Positions 46,844 to 56,378 are shown, counted from the stretch's first letter. The stretch is DNA of 64,000 nt from Prosthecodimorpha staleyi (GCF_018729455.1 NZ_JAHHZF010000001.1:186001-250000); one strand, 5' to 3'. Numbers and translations are program-made. Notes: a model not told the origin generated them from the letters alone.

Positions 46844-47045
46844 GGCAGTCTCCCGGAGTGGTCGATCGGATCGAAGTCGGTGCGCCACCTTTCCCCGCAT
46901 GGGATGACGGCCGTACGAAACCCCGCCGTCAGATTGATGACAGCTTCGACCATGACGGCGGCGGACAAGTCCCGTCGCAATTTCGTTCGGATCGCAGGCC
47001 AAGGGTCTGGCATCCTGACCCTCTGATTCTCCCCGGATTTTCGCC

Positions 47046-48230
47046 TTGGCCTCCGCCTATCGCTCCGTCGCCGCACTGCTCGTGTCGGTGTTCCTGCTCC
47101 TGTCGGGCAACGGCCTTCTGTTGACCATCATCCCGCTCGGCGCGCGGGCGCATGGCCATAGCGAGATCGAGATCGGCTTCCTCGGCTCGGCTTATTTCGT
47201 CGGCATGCTGATCGGCGCGGTGATCAACCCGGCCGCAGTGCGCCGCTCCGGCCACGCGCGCGCCTATACGGCCTCCGTGGCGCTGGCCGTGATCGCGACG
47301 CTCGGCTTCGCAGTGTTCCATCAGGCCTGGGCCTGGATCCTGTTCCGCGGCGTGCTCGGCTTCTGCTTCGCGGGCCTCTATGCGACGGTCGAGAGCTGGC
47401 TGCAGGGCAAGTCCGAGAATGCGGTGCGCGGCCGGGTGCTGGCCGCCTACAGCGTCGTGCAATATGCCGGCTGGGCGGTCGGCAACCAGCTGATCGGCCT
47501 CGACGAGCCGACCTCCTTCACGCTTTTCTCCGGCGCCGCGGCCCTCCTCGCCGCCGCCATATTGCCGGTCATGATCACCAACGAGGATCCGCCCGAGCGG
47601 CCGTCTTCGCCCGAACTGCCGCTGCGCTGGCTGTGGCGCACCAGCCCGATCGGCGTCATCGGGGTCTTTCTGATCGGCGCCGCCAACGGCCCGTTCTGGA
47701 GCCTGACGCCGATCTACGCCGCCGGCATCGGACTCAGCTCCGGCGAGGTCGGCACCTTCATGACCATGCTGACGATCGGCTCGGCCCTCCTGCAGATCCC
47801 GATCGGGCGCCTGTCCGATCGCACCGACCGGCGCGCCGTGCTGGTCGGACTGGTCGTCGCAACGGGCCTGATCGAGGTGTTCCTCGCCGCCGCCGGCCCC
47901 CTGCCCCGCCTGGTGCTCTACGGCGTCGGGTTGGCGATCGGCTCGGTGCTGGCGACGCAATACTATGTCCTGGTCTCGCATGTGAACGACCGCAGCGGGC
48001 CGGAGCGCGCGGTCGGCGTCGCCGCGGTCCTGCTGCTCGCCTATTGCGTCGGCGCCATCGCCGGGCCGGTCACGGCCGGATATGCCATGTCGAAACTCGG
48101 TCCGGGCGGCCTCCATGTCCACAATGCGGTGGTGCACGCCGTGCTGGCGGCCTATGTGATCTGGCGCATGCTGGCGGCCTCCCGACCGCCTGCGACCGTC
48201 TCGGCCGCCCCAGCGCGGTCGCCCAATTGA
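47046..48230 (+). CDS. MFS transporter, YcaD-like
   Basis: Twelve-helix inner-membrane transporter (394 aa). It has the pattern of the YcaD/UMF-type MFS proteins: SAYFVGMLIGAV near helix 2, AGLYATVESWLQGKS after helix 4, IPIGRLSDRTDRR in the central loop, and an Ala/Pro-rich C-terminal tail. The start is a TTG with no good ribosome-binding site; the first helix begins at residue about 6, so no earlier start is needed. The next transporter follows after ten bases, suggesting an operon. The substrate is not known. Confidence 0.87.
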   Translation: MASAYRSVAALLVSVFLLLSGNGLLLTIIPLGARAHGHSEIEIGFLGSAYFVGMLIGAVINPAAVRRSGHARAYTASVALAVIATLGFAVFHQAWAWILFRGVLGFCFAGLYATVESWLQGKSENAVRGRVLAAYSVVQYAGWAVGNQLIGLDEPTSFTLFSGAAALLAAAILPVMITNEDPPERPSSPELPLRWLWRTSPIGVIGVFLIGAANGPFWSLTPIYAAGIGLSSGEVGTFMTMLTIGSALLQIPIGRLSDRTDRRAVLVGLVVATGLIEVFLAAAGPLPRLVLYGVGLAIGSVLATQYYVLVSHVNDRSGPERAVGVAAVLLLAYCVGAIAGPVTAGYAMSKLGPGGLHVHNAVVHAVLAAYVIWRMLAASRPPATVSAAPARSPN

Positions 48231-48240
48231 GGATGCTTGC

Positions 48241-49137
48241 ATGACCCGGGCCGCGCTCGTCGGTTCCCTGATGGCGCTTACCGCCGGCATCCTGTGGAGC
48301 TTCGGCGTCCTCACAGTGCGCTTCGCCACGGAGTCCGACCCGTTCCAGTATCTGGTCTGGCGCGGCATCGGCGTGCTGATCGCCATGGAGACGATTTCGT
48401 TGGTCGGCGGCCAGGGCCTCCTCTTGCCGCGCTTCCTGAAGAGCGACGGGCTCGGCATCCTGGCCGCCGCCGGTCTGGTGCTGGCCGCCGTCGCCTTCAT
48501 CTTCGCGCTGAAGTCGACCACGGTCGCCGCTGCGGTGTTCTTCTCGTCGACCGCGCCGCTGCAGACGGCGATCCTCGCCCGGATCGTGCTCGGCGAGCGG
48601 CTCGGGCTGGTCGGCACCGCCGCCATCCTGATCGGGCTGGCCGGCCTCGTCGTCATGGTCGGCGGCGAACTCGGCTCGGGCAGCCTCGCCGGCAATCTCG
48701 GCGGCCTGCTGTCGGCCTTCGGCTTCGCCGTCTATGCGGTCTGCGTCCGGGTCGGCAAGGGGCGCGACTGGGCGCCGGTGCTGTCGGGCTACGGGCTCCT
48801 GACCCTGGTCGTCTGCGTTGCCACCACGCTCGTCAACGGGCGACCGCTCGTCGTGCCGCCCTTCGACGCCGCCATGGCGCTGATCCACGGCGCGGTCCTG
48901 ATCGGCATCGGCACGATCCTGTTCAACCGCGCGGCCCGAGTCGTGCCCGCTGTCGGCCTGACCGTGCTGGCCCAGACCGAGACCGTCTTCGCGCCGCTCT
49001 GGGTCTATCTGGTGCTCGCCGAGACGCCGCGCACATCGAGCCTGATCGGCGGTGCGCTGATCCTCGCCGCGATCCTGCTGCGCGCCCTCGCCCCCGCCAA
49101 GGACCCCGTCCCGGCTCTCGGCAGCGGGCCGACCTGA
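48241..49137 (+). CDS. EamA/DMT-superfamily transporter
   Basis: Ten-helix metabolite exporter (298 aa) with two EamA repeats. Typical features are GILWSFGVLTVRFA in the first helix, AVFFSSTAPLQTAILARIVLGERLG at the end of the first half, and VVPAVGLTVLAQTETVFAPLWVYL in the second half. It follows the MFS gene by ten bases. Its last 215 bases overlap the end of the opposite-strand gene at 48923-50242. The substrate is unknown; relatives export amino acids or nucleosides. Confidence 0.9.
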   Translation: MTRAALVGSLMALTAGILWSFGVLTVRFATESDPFQYLVWRGIGVLIAMETISLVGGQGLLLPRFLKSDGLGILAAAGLVLAAVAFIFALKSTTVAAAVFFSSTAPLQTAILARIVLGERLGLVGTAAILIGLAGLVVMVGGELGSGSLAGNLGGLLSAFGFAVYAVCVRVGKGRDWAPVLSGYGLLTLVVCVATTLVNGRPLVVPPFDAAMALIHGAVLIGIGTILFNRAARVVPAVGLTVLAQTETVFAPLWVYLVLAETPRTSSLIGGALILAAILLRALAPAKDPVPALGSGPT

Positions 49138-50242
49138 CACGGATCGGGCCGGCCGTCTTGGCCGCCCTCGAAACCGGACAAGGTTCCCACCGGCGCTGCC
49201 TATGCCGACAGGGCGACGCCCCCCGCTCCGCCGCCCGCTCCAGGCGGGCGACGAGGGTCTCGACCGGCAGCGGCAGGCGGCCGTGGCCGGAGCGCAGGAA
49301 CTCGACCAGTGCCATCTCGGCACGGCTGAGGCGGCCGTTGCGGCCCATGCGGGCGACCAGCCAGTCGACCTCGCCGTCGCTCAGCCGTTCGGCCTCCTCG
49401 ATGGCGCGCGCCCGACGGGCATTGGTTTCGCGATGGGCGGTCTCGACCTTGTCGCCGAGGCTCTGCGTCAAACCCTCGATCAGGTTGCCGATCCCGGTCA
49501 GGCCATCGACGAAGCGATCGAGAAAGCTCGCGCCGTCGTCGGGAGCATCGAGCCAGGCCTGGCGCCGCAAGGCCTCCTCGCGCGCCGGCGTCTCGTGCAG
49601 CACCGCGGCCATCAGGTAGTTGCCGACCGCCTTGGCGAAGAGTGAAGCCCAGGTCTCGGCATTGTCGGCATGCCCGATGGCGTCATCGATGTCGAACAGC
49701 GCCTCCGCCTCCTCACGCGACACCGCCAGTCCGCCCTCGCCGCCCGCCCCGTAGAGGACGCGGCGGACCAGCGCGACCTCCGCCATGGTGATGTGACCGG
49801 GATCGAGTGGACCGTGCCGGGTCAGGCCGGTGCCGTCGACGACCGCGCGGCGGACTTCCGCCAGCGCCATGGCCGACAGGCGAAAGGGCACCGCGCGCGC
49901 GGTCTCCACGATTCGCACCAGCAGTTCGAGTTCGGTCTCGGAACGGATATGGCCGTCCTCGGTGAGGCGCCCGATCAGCCATTGCGCGGTCTCGCCGCCG
50001 ACATAGCCGTGCGGCTCGGTCTGCATCACGACATGGTCGGTCATGGTCTCGACGAAGAAGTCCGACCAGTCGGGGACCACGTCGCGCACGCGCTGCTCGA
50101 TGTCGAAGACGAAATCCGCCTCGGCCGGGTCGACCAGAGCGTCGGCATAGTAGTGCCCGCGCAGCGCGCGCACGTCCTCGGGCTCGACGCGGCCGGTCGC
50201 TCGGACCCGGTCCAGAAGACTGCGCTTGTCGACGCTCGGCAT
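48923..50242 (-). CDS. Hypothetical protein with internal TerB-like repeats and antisense C-terminus
   Basis: Not firmly recognised (439 aa as read). GGAGGAG precedes the ATG at 50242. The N-terminal 330 residues look genuine: repeats near residues 86-118 (LIGRLTEDGHIRSETELELL) and about 295-325 (LVARMGRNGRLSRAEMALVEFL) share the pattern Lxx(R)xxxxGxxxxxExxL, reminiscent of TerB-like or EF-hand-like helical pairs. The last 110 residues are Arg/Pro-rich and lie antisense to the transporter gene, which looks like read-through after a lost stop near 49220. There is no signal or membrane segment. The role is unknown. Confidence 0.65.
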   Translation of the reverse strand: MPSVDKRSLLDRVRATGRVEPEDVRALRGHYYADALVDPAEADFVFDIEQRVRDVVPDWSDFFVETMTDHVVMQTEPHGYVGGETAQWLIGRLTEDGHIRSETELELLVRIVETARAVPFRLSAMALAEVRRAVVDGTGLTRHGPLDPGHITMAEVALVRRVLYGAGGEGGLAVSREEAEALFDIDDAIGHADNAETWASLFAKAVGNYLMAAVLHETPAREEALRRQAWLDAPDDGASFLDRFVDGLTGIGNLIEGLTQSLGDKVETAHRETNARRARAIEEAERLSDGEVDWLVARMGRNGRLSRAEMALVEFLRSGHGRLPLPVETLVARLERAAERGASPCRHRQRRWEPCPVSRAAKTAGPIRVRSARCREPGRGPWRGRGRAAGSRRGSAHRRSGSMCAASRRAPDRPRAARRRSRSGPARSGRQRARLGPRG

Positions 50243-50417
50243 GGGACGGCTCCTCCGCAAGTCCGTTGCCGGAGAAGTCTGCCCGTCCCGCTTTGAGACG
50301 GCGTTAAGCCCGCGACCGCCGGAGCGCCCGGAGCCGTCTCCGGCCCGGGCGAAATGCGGCTTGGCCTAGCAAAGGCTTAAGATCGGCGTGGTCGGCCGTC
50401 GCCGCGGCCGCGCCGGG

Positions 50418-50708
50418 TCACTTGCAGTATTTCTGCCGCTCGACCTGGACGATCAGCGCGATGGTGCGCCGCTCGGTCGAGCTGAGGCCGAGCGCGCTTT
50501 CGTTGGAGGTGACACAGCCGGCATTGCCGAAGGTGCGGATGCCGCGCTCGGTCTGAAAGCAGTAGCCGCGCTCGTGATAGATCGAATTGCGCTCGTACCA
50601 GAGCTGCGGGCAGCTCATCGACCAGAAGTCCTTGGCGGCGGCCGGCGCGGCCCAGAGGACGAGCGAGGCGAGCGAACCGGCGGCGGCGAGTTGGCGCGAG
50701 ACGATCAT
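50418..50708 (-). CDS. Small secreted YARHG-domain protein
   Basis: Protein of 96 aa with a signal peptide (residues 1-25, AAPAAAKD). The mature part CPQLWYERNSIYHERGYCFQ plus RTFGNAGC matches the YARHG domain, a short extracellular module of unknown role. Four cysteines could form two disulfides. The ATG at 50708 gives the signal peptide. It lies 179 bp downstream of the Fae homologue on the same strand. Confidence 0.78.
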   Translation of the reverse strand: MIVSRQLAAAGSLASLVLWAAPAAAKDFWSMSCPQLWYERNSIYHERGYCFQTERGIRTFGNAGCVTSNESALGLSSTERRTIALIVQVERQKYCK

Positions 50709-50887
50709 GGGGCGGGCTCCTCGTTGCGACGGGCTGGAGTCGGCGATCGGACGGACGGGCGCGTTCGGTCCGACCATGCGTCGGACCGAACGCGGAAACA
50801 AGACGGTCACCCTACGGATGACGGCCACCCGGACTGTTGCGCGGCAGACCGCGCGGACGGCCGGCTGCGCCCGGGCGAGACCGGCCG

Positions 50888-51430
50888 TCAGTACTCGACC
50901 ACGCCGTCGAGCGCGTAATGCTTCACCGTCTTCCGGTTGGCGATCAGTTCGTCGACGGTCGGCTCGCCGCGCATGGCCCGGCCGATGGCGATCTTGGTCG
51001 CCTCGTAATTGGTCCGGTAGAGATCGGCCTTGTCGAGGTTCGGATCCTCCGCGCAGCGCGGATCGAGCCAGACCATGACGATCATGCACAGGTCGTCAAG
51101 CCCGTCCTTCGGCAGCACGCCCTCGATGACGCAATCGAGGATCGCGTCGCCGATCGCGCCCTGTACGACGCCGCCGAGCAGTTCGACATACTCGGCCGTG
51201 TGGATGGTCGCCTTGGTGGTCATCATGGTCGCCGGGCGGACCATCTGGTTGAGATCGCGCACCACGAACATGCGGGTATGGCCGACCACCTGCCCCATCA
51301 TCGAGGCGAAGGCCTGGCCGGCCGGGCCGCGCACGGACCCGATCAGGACCTCCGGCATGGCGTCCGTCGCCTGTCCCTCGGCCGCCAGCACGGTCGCCTC
51401 GCCGGTGCGGAACCAGATCTCGCTCATCAT
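50888..51430 (-). CDS. Formaldehyde-activating enzyme (Fae) homologue, catalytic His apparently replaced
   Basis: Fae condenses formaldehyde with tetrahydromethanopterin in methylotrophs. This 180-aa protein aligns throughout: EVLIGSVRGPAGQAFASMM, FVVRDLNQMVRPATMM, GVLPKDGLDDLCMIVMVWL, RTNYEATKIAIGRAM and GEPTVDELIANRK. The Fae catalytic histidine (His17 in Methylobacterium extorquens) falls at Met25 here, in TDAMPEVLIG. It is therefore probably an Fae-like paralogue with a changed or regulatory role. There are two adjacent ATGs (51430, 51427); AGAGG spacing fits the second slightly better. No methanopterin genes are in the window. A link to the amine demethylation region is an inference. Confidence 0.85.
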   Translation of the reverse strand: MMSEIWFRTGEATVLAAEGQATDAMPEVLIGSVRGPAGQAFASMMGQVVGHTRMFVVRDLNQMVRPATMMTTKATIHTAEYVELLGGVVQGAIGDAILDCVIEGVLPKDGLDDLCMIVMVWLDPRCAEDPNLDKADLYRTNYEATKIAIGRAMRGEPTVDELIANRKTVKHYALDGVVEY

Positions 51431-51572
51431 TCGCCTCTTCGTGTCTGTCGGGGTGTCGGTTCGCCGAGCCGGATAGCCCGCCGGGGCGGCGCGGTCGAGT
51501 GCGGCATGGGGACACGAGGCGGAAATCGTTTCCCCCGCCGCGCCGTCCGCCTTGCTGTTCGCGCCCGAAATC

Positions 51573-52760
51573 TCAGCAGCAGCGTTCGATCAGCCGATCG
51601 ATGAACCGCTCGCAGCGGCCGAGCTCGGCCATTTCGATGAACTCGTCCGGGCGGTGCGCCTGTTCGATCGAGCCGGGGCCGACGACGATGGACGGCACCC
51701 CGGCCATGTGGACGAACAGCCCAGCCTCGGTCCCATAGGCGACCTTGGCGTGGTCGTTGCGGCCGGCCAGCGCCTTGGCGACCGGGATGATCTCGGACCC
51801 CAGGTCCGTATCGAAGCCGGGCGTGCCGTTGACCAGCTCGATGACGATGCCGGTCGCCGGATCGATCGCCTTCATGCGCGGCTCCAGCACGTCGCGCGCG
51901 AAGCTGCGCACCTCGTCCTCGTAGGTCTGGTGCGAGATGCCCGGCAGCATGCGGAACTCGAAGGCGAATTCGCAGGTCTCCGGCACGATGTTGAGCACGG
52001 TGCCGCCGCCGATCACGCCGGTATGAGCGGTCGAGACCGGAACGTCGAAGGCCTCGTCGCGCGGCCCCTCCGCGAAATGGCGGTTGATGTCCCGGATCTT
52101 GAGGATCAGCTCGGCCGCATAGTCGATCGCGTTGACGCCGGCCGGTGCCAGCGAGGAATGCACCGGCTTGCCGGTGACGGTGACCTTGTAGTTGTGCTTG
52201 CCCTTGTGGGCGACGATCACCTGCATGCTGGTCGGCTCGCCGATGAAGGCGGCGACCGGGGCGACCGGTGCCAGGTCGGCGATCTTCTCCAGCGCATAGC
52301 GCACGCCGATGCAGCCGATCTCCTCGTCATGGCTGAGGCAGAGATGGATCGGACGCTGAAGCGGCGCCTGCAGCATCTCCGGCACCTTGGCCAGCGCGAC
52401 GGCAATGAAGCCCTTCATGTCGGTCGTGCCGCGGCCGTAGAGCCGGCCGTCGCGCTCGACCAGACGGAACGGATCGGAAGCCCAGTCCTGCCCGTCGACC
52501 GGGACCGTGTCGGTATGGCCGGACAGCACGTAGCCGGCCTCGCCCGCGGGTCCGATGGTCGCCCAGAGATTGGCCTTGGTGCCGGTCGGATCGTAGATGC
52601 GGGTCGACTGCACACCGCGATTGGCGAGATAGTCTTCGACCCAGGCGATCAGCGGGATGTTGGAATTTCGGCTGGTCGTATCGAAGGAAACGAGGTCGCG
52701 AAGAATGTCGACGCTCGCGGCACTGGCGGGCCGGGTCCCGGTGGTGGTGTTCGACGTCAT
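51573..52760 (-). CDS. argE: Acetylornithine deacetylase ArgE
   Basis: Zinc metallopeptidase of family M20 (395 aa) that removes acetyl from N-acetylornithine in arginine synthesis. Motifs are SGHTDTVPVDGQDW with the metal-binding histidine, GRGTTDMKGF with the bridging aspartate, SHDEEIGCIGV with the catalytic glutamate, GEPTSM and VVGPGSIEQAHRPDEF with the last histidine. The order and length are those of ArgE. The ATG at 52760 is chosen; 12 residues of open frame lie upstream. Acyl-amino-acid deacylases of the same family are the alternative. Confidence 0.88.
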   Translation of the reverse strand: MTSNTTTGTRPASAASVDILRDLVSFDTTSRNSNIPLIAWVEDYLANRGVQSTRIYDPTGTKANLWATIGPAGEAGYVLSGHTDTVPVDGQDWASDPFRLVERDGRLYGRGTTDMKGFIAVALAKVPEMLQAPLQRPIHLCLSHDEEIGCIGVRYALEKIADLAPVAPVAAFIGEPTSMQVIVAHKGKHNYKVTVTGKPVHSSLAPAGVNAIDYAAELILKIRDINRHFAEGPRDEAFDVPVSTAHTGVIGGGTVLNIVPETCEFAFEFRMLPGISHQTYEDEVRSFARDVLEPRMKAIDPATGIVIELVNGTPGFDTDLGSEIIPVAKALAGRNDHAKVAYGTEAGLFVHMAGVPSIVVGPGSIEQAHRPDEFIEMAELGRCERFIDRLIERCC

Positions 52761-52856
52761 GATCCCATGGACTTCCGTGGTTCGGAAGTGAGGCATCCTA
52801 TAGCCCTGGCGCCGTCGCGGCCAGCCGAAGAGTGCGGCGGCATGGCTGTTGTTCGA

Positions 52857-55250
52857 TCATCCCCTCCGACCGTGGGCCAGCCGTTCGACGACATCCGCCC
52901 AGGCGCCCGCAAAGGGATGGAAGGTGAAGCGGATCACATGCCGGCCCGCCGGCACCCGCACCGCCCGGAAGATCGCGTCGGCCTTCAGCATCTCGGCCGG
53001 CCGGCCGTCCAGTTCGGCCCGCCACCACCGGTGCCAGACATCGGTCAGAACGACGAAGCCGGCCTCGGCCGCATCGACTTCGAGCACCACCTCGGTGTTG
53101 TGGTAGGCCGCGATCGCGACCCGCCCGGGCTCGGCCGCCGCCGGCCCGGCATTCTTGGCCACCTCGGCGACGCCGGCCGGCAGCACCTCCAGCGCCACCT
53201 CGCGCGCCGGATCGAAGCCCTCCGGCCAGCGGCCGGTCTCCAGCAGGCGGGCAAAATCGGCCTGACGCGCCCGGGCGACGAACAGTGCGCGCGGCAGGGC
53301 GTCCCGGTTCTCGTAGATCCTCGTCTCGCCGATATGGGCGATCTCGACGATACGGCTGGCGTCATAGTGCGGATCGATCGACGCCAACGGGACATTGGCG
53401 GCGATGTAGCGCAGACCGAGAAGGCGCCCCATCACGGACGAATAGGACGGGAACATCGCATTGAACAGCCGCTGGTCCGGCAAGCCGATCGTGTCCTGCG
53501 CCGCGGTCGCCGCCTGGAAGGTGTTGATCCGCAAAGGATTGTAGCCGAGCACCGTGTCGAAGCCATGCACCATGCCGGCATTCGGCCAGTGGAAGCCGAG
53601 ACCGGCCAGTTCGACCCGATCGCGGCGCGCGCCCGTCGCGGTCTCCCGGGTCCGGGCCTTGAGGAAGCGGATCGTCGGATCGGAGCTGTCGGGTTTCAGC
53701 GCCTCGAAGGTGGCCGGCGGATAGGCGGTCGATTCGTTCGGGGCGTTGTTCCAGCCGAGGTCGACGGCGGTGAAGCCGGCGAGGAGCACGACTGCCAGCG
53801 CCGCCCAGCGGCCGCGCGCGACGGTTCCGGCCAGCGCCAGCACCAGGAGCGCGGCCCCGAAGAACAGGATCGCGGTCGCGGTCGGCTTGACGGCCTCCTT
53901 GAGCCGGTCGGCATGGAGCCCGAAGGCGACCGGCAGCACCACCAGGACCAGAAGCGCCAGCCCCCATTGCAGCGCGCGGGCGAACCGTCCGGCCGGCGGC
54001 ACGGTGCCGTCGAGCCAGCGATGGGTCAGGTAGCCGCCCAGCACCGCGATCCAGAAGCCGAGCATGAAGGTGGCGTCGGCCGGCCGGCGATAGAGCTTCA
54101 CGCCCGGCAGCCAGTCGAAGAACAGCGTGAAGACCGGCGTGTACCAGCCGATGGCGTAGAAGACGGTGAGCGCCGCCATGACGGCGAACAGCCGGATCTC
54201 GCGCGCCGCCAGAAGTCCGCGGCCGAGCCCGAGCATCAGGACGGCGGCGATCGGCACCGCGCCGGCGTAGAAGGCGGCCATGTTCTGGGCGAGGTAGATG
54301 TCGGTCACCCCGAAGGCGGCGCTCGGCGGGCCCCAATAGTGCACGTCCGGATTGCCCTGGCCGAACAGGTCGGCGATCACGGCTGTGATCAGCGAGGCCG
54401 GGTGCAGCGAGCCTCGGCCGGCGCCGATATAGTCGATCTCCGGCCGGTTCGATTCCGCCGCCAGCAGCAAGGTCAGCACGACCGGAACCACCACCACGGC
54501 CAGGCCCGCGATCGCCCCGGCCGAAAGCGGCCTCACCGCACCGGCGACCCGCCCGCCGAGCCCGCGGTTGCCCATGCCGTCGCCGAACAGGACGGCGGCG
54601 ATCACCTGGCCGATCAGGAGATAGATCCCGAGCAGCGCGATCTGGTCGCGTCCGAGCGCCAGCACGCCGGCCGCGGCGCCCGCCAACAGCCCCCAGCCGA
54701 AGGAGCGGCGTTCGAGCGCCCGGGCGAGCAACAGCATCGCCAGCGGGATCGCCGCATAGCTGATCACCTGACCGGTATGCTGGATCCGCCAGGCGGCCGA
54801 ACCGCCGAAGGCGAAGGACAGCGCCGCCACCGCGCCGGCCGCCTGATGCCAGCCGCGATCGCGAAAATAGACGAACAGCGACAGCGCCCCGACCAGCAGG
54901 CTCGCATAGACGGTCGCGTCCATCGCCGCAAAGCTCGGCGCCGCATTGACGAGCGCGAGCAGCACAAAGGCCGGCACGAAGATCAGCGATTGCGGATCGG
55001 CCACCTGCGGCCAGCCGGCAAAGATGTTCGGGTTCCAGAAGGGCGATTCGCCTCGGTTCAGCGATCCTGCCAGGAACTGCAGCTGCGGCTGGAAATGCGC
55101 CTTGGCGTCCCACGGCACGGTCCAGGTGCCGGAGATCCAGGGCCAGGCGAGCCAGCCCCACAGAGCGCCGATGACCAGGACCGCGAAGACGCTGAGACCC
55201 GTCCGCGAGCCCCCCGCCGCGGGGCGGCCCGCCGGCCCCGCCATACTCAT
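52857..55250 (-). CDS. YfhO-like polytopic membrane protein (glycosyltransferase-type)
   Basis: Large inner-membrane protein (797 aa) with about 12 hydrophobic helices in residues 18-525 and a C-terminal soluble part. Landmarks are WDAKAHFQPQLQFLAGSL with an early aspartate, SPFWNPNIFAGWPQVADPQS, WGPPSAAFGVTDIYLAQN and YRRPADATFMLGFW, as in YfhO-family GT-C-type proteins thought to use a lipid-linked sugar. The C-terminal part (VVLTDVWHRWWRAELDG, FTFHPFAGAW) is a beta-rich module typical of YfhO. Its ATG overlaps the stop of the GT2 gene upstream by four bases. It may add a sugar to a lipid or glycan made by that GT2 enzyme. Confidence 0.87.
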   Translation of the reverse strand: MSMAGPAGRPAAGGSRTGLSVFAVLVIGALWGWLAWPWISGTWTVPWDAKAHFQPQLQFLAGSLNRGESPFWNPNIFAGWPQVADPQSLIFVPAFVLLALVNAAPSFAAMDATVYASLLVGALSLFVYFRDRGWHQAAGAVAALSFAFGGSAAWRIQHTGQVISYAAIPLAMLLLARALERRSFGWGLLAGAAAGVLALGRDQIALLGIYLLIGQVIAAVLFGDGMGNRGLGGRVAGAVRPLSAGAIAGLAVVVVPVVLTLLLAAESNRPEIDYIGAGRGSLHPASLITAVIADLFGQGNPDVHYWGPPSAAFGVTDIYLAQNMAAFYAGAVPIAAVLMLGLGRGLLAAREIRLFAVMAALTVFYAIGWYTPVFTLFFDWLPGVKLYRRPADATFMLGFWIAVLGGYLTHRWLDGTVPPAGRFARALQWGLALLVLVVLPVAFGLHADRLKEAVKPTATAILFFGAALLVLALAGTVARGRWAALAVVLLAGFTAVDLGWNNAPNESTAYPPATFEALKPDSSDPTIRFLKARTRETATGARRDRVELAGLGFHWPNAGMVHGFDTVLGYNPLRINTFQAATAAQDTIGLPDQRLFNAMFPSYSSVMGRLLGLRYIAANVPLASIDPHYDASRIVEIAHIGETRIYENRDALPRALFVARARQADFARLLETGRWPEGFDPAREVALEVLPAGVAEVAKNAGPAAAEPGRVAIAAYHNTEVVLEVDAAEAGFVVLTDVWHRWWRAELDGRPAEMLKADAIFRAVRVPAGRHVIRFTFHPFAGAWADVVERLAHGRRG

Positions 55251-56290
55251 CGGCCGGTTCCGGGTCCCGGCGTCGCAGGCGGGACCGCCGGCAGCGCCGC
55301 CTCGTCGGCCGGACTGTCGTCGAAGCCGGCCGTCTCCTGGACAAGATAGAGCGGGCGGCGCTTCACCTCGGAGAAGACGTGGCCGATATACTCGCCGATG
55401 ATGCCGAGCCCGATCAGTTGCACGCCGGCCGACAGCATCAGGCCGACGATCAGCGACGGATAGCCGGGCACGTCGGCGCCGAAGATCAGCGTGCGCATGA
55501 AGATATAGGCGCCGTAGGCAAGCGCCAGCAGCGACACCACGCTGCCGATATAGGTCCAGATGCGCAGCGGCAGCGTGCCGAAGGAGGTGATCGCGTTCAT
55601 CGCCAGCCGCATCAGCTTCAGGAAGCCGAACTGACTGGCGCCGCTTTCGCGCGCCTCCATGTCGACCGGCACGGTGCGCGTCTTGAAGCCCGCCCAGGCG
55701 AGCAGGCCGCGGTTGAAGCGGTTGCGCTCCGGCATGGCCAGGAAGGCGTCGACCACCTTGCGGTCGATCAGCATGAAGTCGCCGGTCTCGCGGTCGATCT
55801 TCACCTCGCTCATCATGTCGAACAGGCGATAGAACCACTTCGTCAGGATCTTGCGGGTGAACCCGCCGCGGTCGAGGCCGACGCGGCGCGCATAGACGAT
55901 CGCGATGCCCTCCTCCTGCCACGGCTTGAGCAGGTCCGGGATGCCCTCCGGGGGATGCTGCAGGTCGGAATCCATCAGGATCACGGCCCGCCCGCTGGTG
56001 CGTGCAAGGCCCGCGGTGACGCCGATCTCCTTGCCGAAATTGCGCGACAGGCTGACCACCTTGAGCCCGGGCACATGCTCGCGCAGCGCCTTCAGGCGGG
56101 CCAGGGTGTCGTCGGTCGAGCCGTCGTCGATGGCCACGATCTCGAACGGCAGGCCGATGCCCTGCAACACCGGCACGAGGCGGGCGAACAGGCGATCGAG
56201 CCCGCGCGACTCGTTGCGCATCGGCAGGACGACCGACAGGACCGGTCCGGCGACGGCGCGACCCTTGAAGTCGACCGGGAGTATCGTCAT
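55247..56290 (-). CDS. Family 2 glycosyltransferase, dolichol-phosphate-mannose-synthase/ArnC type
   Basis: Membrane glycosyltransferase (347 aa) that loads a sugar on undecaprenyl phosphate. The catalytic domain begins LSVVLPMRNESRGLDRLF with DDGSTD, then MDSDLQHPPE (DxD-like) and the R/E-rich loop. Two C-terminal helices (residues about 235-300; IWTYIGSVVSLLALAYGAYI, VGLMLSAGVQLIGLGIIGEY) anchor it. VFSEVKRRPLYLVQE near the end is typical of ArnC/GtrB-like enzymes. It is translationally coupled with the YfhO-like gene. The sugar is unknown. Confidence 0.9.
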   Translation of the reverse strand: MTILPVDFKGRAVAGPVLSVVLPMRNESRGLDRLFARLVPVLQGIGLPFEIVAIDDGSTDDTLARLKALREHVPGLKVVSLSRNFGKEIGVTAGLARTSGRAVILMDSDLQHPPEGIPDLLKPWQEEGIAIVYARRVGLDRGGFTRKILTKWFYRLFDMMSEVKIDRETGDFMLIDRKVVDAFLAMPERNRFNRGLLAWAGFKTRTVPVDMEARESGASQFGFLKLMRLAMNAITSFGTLPLRIWTYIGSVVSLLALAYGAYIFMRTLIFGADVPGYPSLIVGLMLSAGVQLIGLGIIGEYIGHVFSEVKRRPLYLVQETAGFDDSPADEAALPAVPPATPGPGTGR

Positions 56291-56378
56291 GGGACTGCGT
56301 TCCTTTTCGGGCCCGCGCCGGCTATGGTGCCGCGCCCGCCCGTCGCTCAGTTCGTATCGTCAATGACAGACTTCGCCG

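Noticed and set aside
51552-55349. 1265-codon plus-strand open frame over argE and the YfhO-like gene
   Set aside because: It is antisense to two clear genes; its translation is His/Asp/Arg/Gly-rich without motifs, as expected for the complement of high-GC coding sequence.
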